Assembly: GCA_051008185.1 (NCBI GenBank)
Contig: JBPCXW010000101.1
Location: forward strand, 1-7,398
From: CAXMWX01 sp051008185
GTDB taxonomy: Bacteria > Pseudomonadota > Gammaproteobacteria > Eutrophobiales > Eutrophobiaceae
DNA length: 7,398 bases
Direction of reading: 5' to 3'
The notes under the pieces were generated by a model. It was not told the DNA's origin and did no database searches. It was given only the letters and a program-made list of their open reading frames with translations. The translations under genes were made by a program, and so were the position numbers. This document shows positions 5,392 to 7,398 of the stretch, piece by piece (position 1 is the stretch's first letter; every line of letters begins with the position of its first letter).

Positions 5392-5886
5392 TCAGATCAG
5401 GACGGCCTTCTGAATCAGGATAATCTCCTCGGGCACATCCTGATGACCGCCACGGCTGCCGGTGGAGACTTGCTCTATCTTTCGCACCACATCCATGCCG
5501 TCACTGACCTTGCCGAACACGCAGTAACCCCAGCCCTCGTTGGTCTTGTCGCGGTGATTCAGAAAATGGTTATCCGAGGTGTTGATAAAAAACTGTGCCG
5601 AGGCGGAATGCGGGGCGCTGGTGCGGGCCATCGCGACGCTGCCGAGGATGTTAGTCAGGCCGTTGTCGGCCTCATTCTTGATCGGGGCATCGGTGGACAG
5701 GTTGCGCATATTCTCGTCCATGCCGCCGCACTGGATCATGAAATCCTTGATCACCCGATGGAAGATCGTGCCATCGTAATGGCCGGCCTCCAGATAGCGG
5801 ATGAAGTTGGCCACCGTGTCCGGTGCTTTTGCCTTGTCCAGTTCCAGTTCAATGTCACCCAGGCCGGTAGTCAGTCTTGCTTTCAT
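5392..5886 (-). CDS. ppiB: Cytosolic cyclophilin, peptidyl-prolyl cis-trans isomerase B
   Basis: The product is 164 residues, the same length as E. coli PpiB, and a single cyclophilin domain fills it. It catalyses cis-trans isomerisation of X-Pro bonds in protein folding. Active-site features are IFHRVIKDFMIQ (41-52) with catalytic R44, F49, M50 and Q52; MART (86-89); SAQFFI (96-101); and F124 in YCVFG. The usual Trp/Phe position before VFG is a Tyr-Cys pair (121-122). There is no signal peptide, so it is cytosolic PpiB rather than periplasmic PpiA. The start at 5886 is chosen for family fit and a GAGG site (plus-strand 5895-5898) eight bases upstream; the open frame extends to 5970 without similarity. 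It lies upstream of lpxH and divergent from cysS. Confidence 0.97.
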   Translation of the reverse strand: MKARLTTGLGDIELELDKAKAPDTVANFIRYLEAGHYDGTIFHRVIKDFMIQCGGMDENMRNLSTDAPIKNEADNGLTNILGSVAMARTSAPHSASAQFFINTSDNHFLNHRDKTNEGWGYCVFGKVSDGMDVVRKIEQVSTGSRGGHQDVPEEIILIQKAVLI

Positions 5887-6011
5887 TATTTGTGCCTCAT
5901 GCGGTTTTTGTATGTAGTAGGGGATGATATAGAAAGTTCTGCATAATTTCATACTTTTGATACCATGCACACTTTACTGACTTGCCTATTACAGCTAACA
6001 GTTACAGTCCA
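5887..6011. promoter_or_regulatory. Divergent ppiB / cysS promoter region
   Basis: This 125 bp AT-rich spacer must carry the promoters of both ppiB (minus) and cysS (plus). Candidate -10-like boxes exist (TATAGA at 5928-5933 on plus, TATATC from 5926-5931 on minus), but none has a convincing -35 partner, so I assign no transcription start. No hairpin, T-box-like leader or terminator was recognised in front of cysS. Confidence 0.5.
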
Positions 6012-7391
6012 ATGCTTGAAATCTATAATTCCATGAACGGTGCCAGAGAGCCGTTCAAGCCGATTGTGCCCGGCAAGGTCGGGATGTATGTCTGTGGTAT
6101 GACGGTATATGACTATTGCCATCTGGGGCATGCCCGTATGTTGCTGGTGTTTGATATGGTGTATCGCTATCTGCGCCATCGGGGTTATCAGGTGAACTAT
6201 GTCCGCAACATCACCGATATTGATGACAAGATCATCAACCGCGCCAGAGAAAACGATGAGAGCATCGGGGAACTTACCGAGCGTTTTATTACTGCGATGC
6301 ATGAAGACCTGGCCGCCCTGAATATGCTTGTTCCCGATGCCGAACCCCGTGCCACCGAACATATCGGCAAAGTTGTCAGTATGATTGAGCAGTTGTTTGC
6401 CAATGGTTATGCCTATCAGGGTGACAACGGTGATGTGTATTACGATGTCAGCAAGTTTGGGGAGTATGGTCGGCTGTCCGGGAAAAACACCGATGATCTG
6501 CGTGCCGGTGCGCGGGTGGAGATCTCGGAAGACAAGGATGATCCGCTGGATTTTGCACTGTGGAAGGCGGCCAAACCCGATGAGCCCGGTTGGGATTCCC
6601 CCTGGGGTAGCGGCAGGCCGGGCTGGCATATTGAATGTTCGGCTATGTCCACTGATGTGTTGGGTAATCATTTTGATATTCACGGCGGTGGTATGGACCT
6701 GATGTTTCCGCACCATGAAAACGAGATCGCCCAATCCTGTGGTGCCAGTGGTGAAAAGTTTGTGAATGTATGGATGCACAATGGCTTTGTGCGGGTGGAT
6801 GAGGAGAAGATGTCCAAATCTCTGGGCAATTTTTTTACTATCCGGGAAATCCTGGCGCGTTTTCAGCCGGAGGTGGTGCGGTTTTTTATTCTGTCCAGTC
6901 ATTATCGTAGTCCGTTGAATTATTCTGATGAGCATTTGAACGAGGCTAGGGCTGGTCTGGTGCGGATTTATAGCGCACTGCGCGACAGTGATCCGCGGCA
7001 GGGGAAGCTACTCAAAGATCAACTGGGGCGTTTTGAGGCCGGTATGGACGATGATTTTAATAGCCGTGAGGCTATTACCCTGTTGCACGAACTGGCCGGC
7101 GAGTTGAACAGGCAGCCGGACAAGGGCAGCCGCACCGCGCAAGACCTGGCCGCGACACTGCGCCATCTGGGCGGGATACTTGGCCTGTTGCAGGATGATG
7201 CCGAGGTCTTTCTCAAGGATGGCGGCGGCGATGATACCGACGATGCCGGGGTGCAGGCCCTGATAGACCAACGCGATGCGGCGAAGGCGGCGAAAAACTA
7301 TGCTGAAGCCGATCAGATCCGTGAGCGCTTGCAGGCAATGGGTATTATTCTGGAAGATTCTGCCACCGGCACCAGCTGGCGGAGGAAATAG
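6012..7391 (+). CDS. cysS: Cysteinyl-tRNA synthetase
   Basis: This 459-residue class I aminoacyl-tRNA synthetase (E. coli enzyme: 461) activates cysteine with ATP and charges tRNA-Cys in the cytosol. The catalytic domain carries HLGH (37-40, the HIGH motif) and KMSKS (266-270). The four zinc ligands that discriminate cysteine, C28, C209, H234 and E238, fall at the same positions as in E. coli. Other landmarks are YVCGMTVYD (26-34), DIDDK (69-73), GWHIECSAMS (204-213) and HGGGMDL (224-230). The DALR and C-terminal tRNA-binding region follows from about 300, ending in the ILEDSATGTSWR motif. ATG at 6012 gives the standard MLEIYNS start; an in-frame TTG at 5982 would add ten residues without similarity. 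There is no strong ribosome binding site. The gene is complete; only 7 bp of sequence follow. Confidence 0.98.
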   Translation: MLEIYNSMNGAREPFKPIVPGKVGMYVCGMTVYDYCHLGHARMLLVFDMVYRYLRHRGYQVNYVRNITDIDDKIINRARENDESIGELTERFITAMHEDLAALNMLVPDAEPRATEHIGKVVSMIEQLFANGYAYQGDNGDVYYDVSKFGEYGRLSGKNTDDLRAGARVEISEDKDDPLDFALWKAAKPDEPGWDSPWGSGRPGWHIECSAMSTDVLGNHFDIHGGGMDLMFPHHENEIAQSCGASGEKFVNVWMHNGFVRVDEEKMSKSLGNFFTIREILARFQPEVVRFFILSSHYRSPLNYSDEHLNEARAGLVRIYSALRDSDPRQGKLLKDQLGRFEAGMDDDFNSREAITLLHELAGELNRQPDKGSRTAQDLAATLRHLGGILGLLQDDAEVFLKDGGGDDTDDAGVQALIDQRDAAKAAKNYAEADQIRERLQAMGIILEDSATGTSWRRK

Positions 7392-7398
7392 GTGTTGC

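Noticed and set aside
5164..5946. 260-codon open frame antisense to lpxH and ppiB
   Set aside because: It spans two intact conserved genes on the other strand and shows no motif.
5887..5970. N-terminal extension of PpiB
   Set aside because: Family length (164) and a good ribosome binding site place the start at 5886; the extension lies in the divergent promoter region.
5949..6935. 328-codon open frame antisense to cysS
   Set aside because: It lies opposite a complete, highly conserved gene and has no recognisable domain; this is a codon-bias shadow.

Overview
The window is chromosomal DNA from a Gram-negative bacterium, most likely a gammaproteobacterium. Three things point there: an LpxH-type lipid A enzyme, an ampD-ampE pair, and a cysS / ppiB-lpxH block in the same divergent arrangement as in Escherichia coli. 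Coding density is high, base composition is moderately GC-rich, and all eight genes are intact. I see no tRNA, rRNA, CRISPR array, insertion sequence or phage gene.

Left part (1-2845, minus strand). This looks like a three-gene operon, read right to left: an EgtC-like class II glutamine amidotransferase, an EgtB-like non-heme iron sulfoxide synthase whose ATG overlaps the amidotransferase stop by one base, and an apparently exported metal-dependent cyclase (kynurenine-formamidase fold). The first two resemble ergothioneine pathway enzymes, but the histidine methyltransferase EgtD, the lyase EgtE and a gamma-glutamylcysteine synthetase are not in the window. This is the least ordinary part of the window.

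Intergenic 2846-3153 separates this operon from the divergent ampD. It holds a C-free G/T-rich tract and a roughly 130 bp mosaic of hairpins bounded by short inverted repeats. The right-hand 42 bp of this mosaic recurs (38/42 identical) at the left edge of the window, so it belongs to a dispersed REP/MITE-like family.

Middle part (3154-4622, plus strand). ampD (cytosolic anhydro-muramyl peptide amidase) and ampE (inner-membrane protein) form the peptidoglycan-recycling and beta-lactamase-signalling pair. ampE converges on lpxH with 7 bp between the stop codons.

Right part (4630-7391). lpxH and ppiB are co-oriented on the minus strand, 18 bp apart, and divergent from cysS on the plus strand. 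These are housekeeping genes for lipid A synthesis, proline isomerisation in protein folding, and cysteinyl-tRNA charging, with their expected catalytic residues in place.
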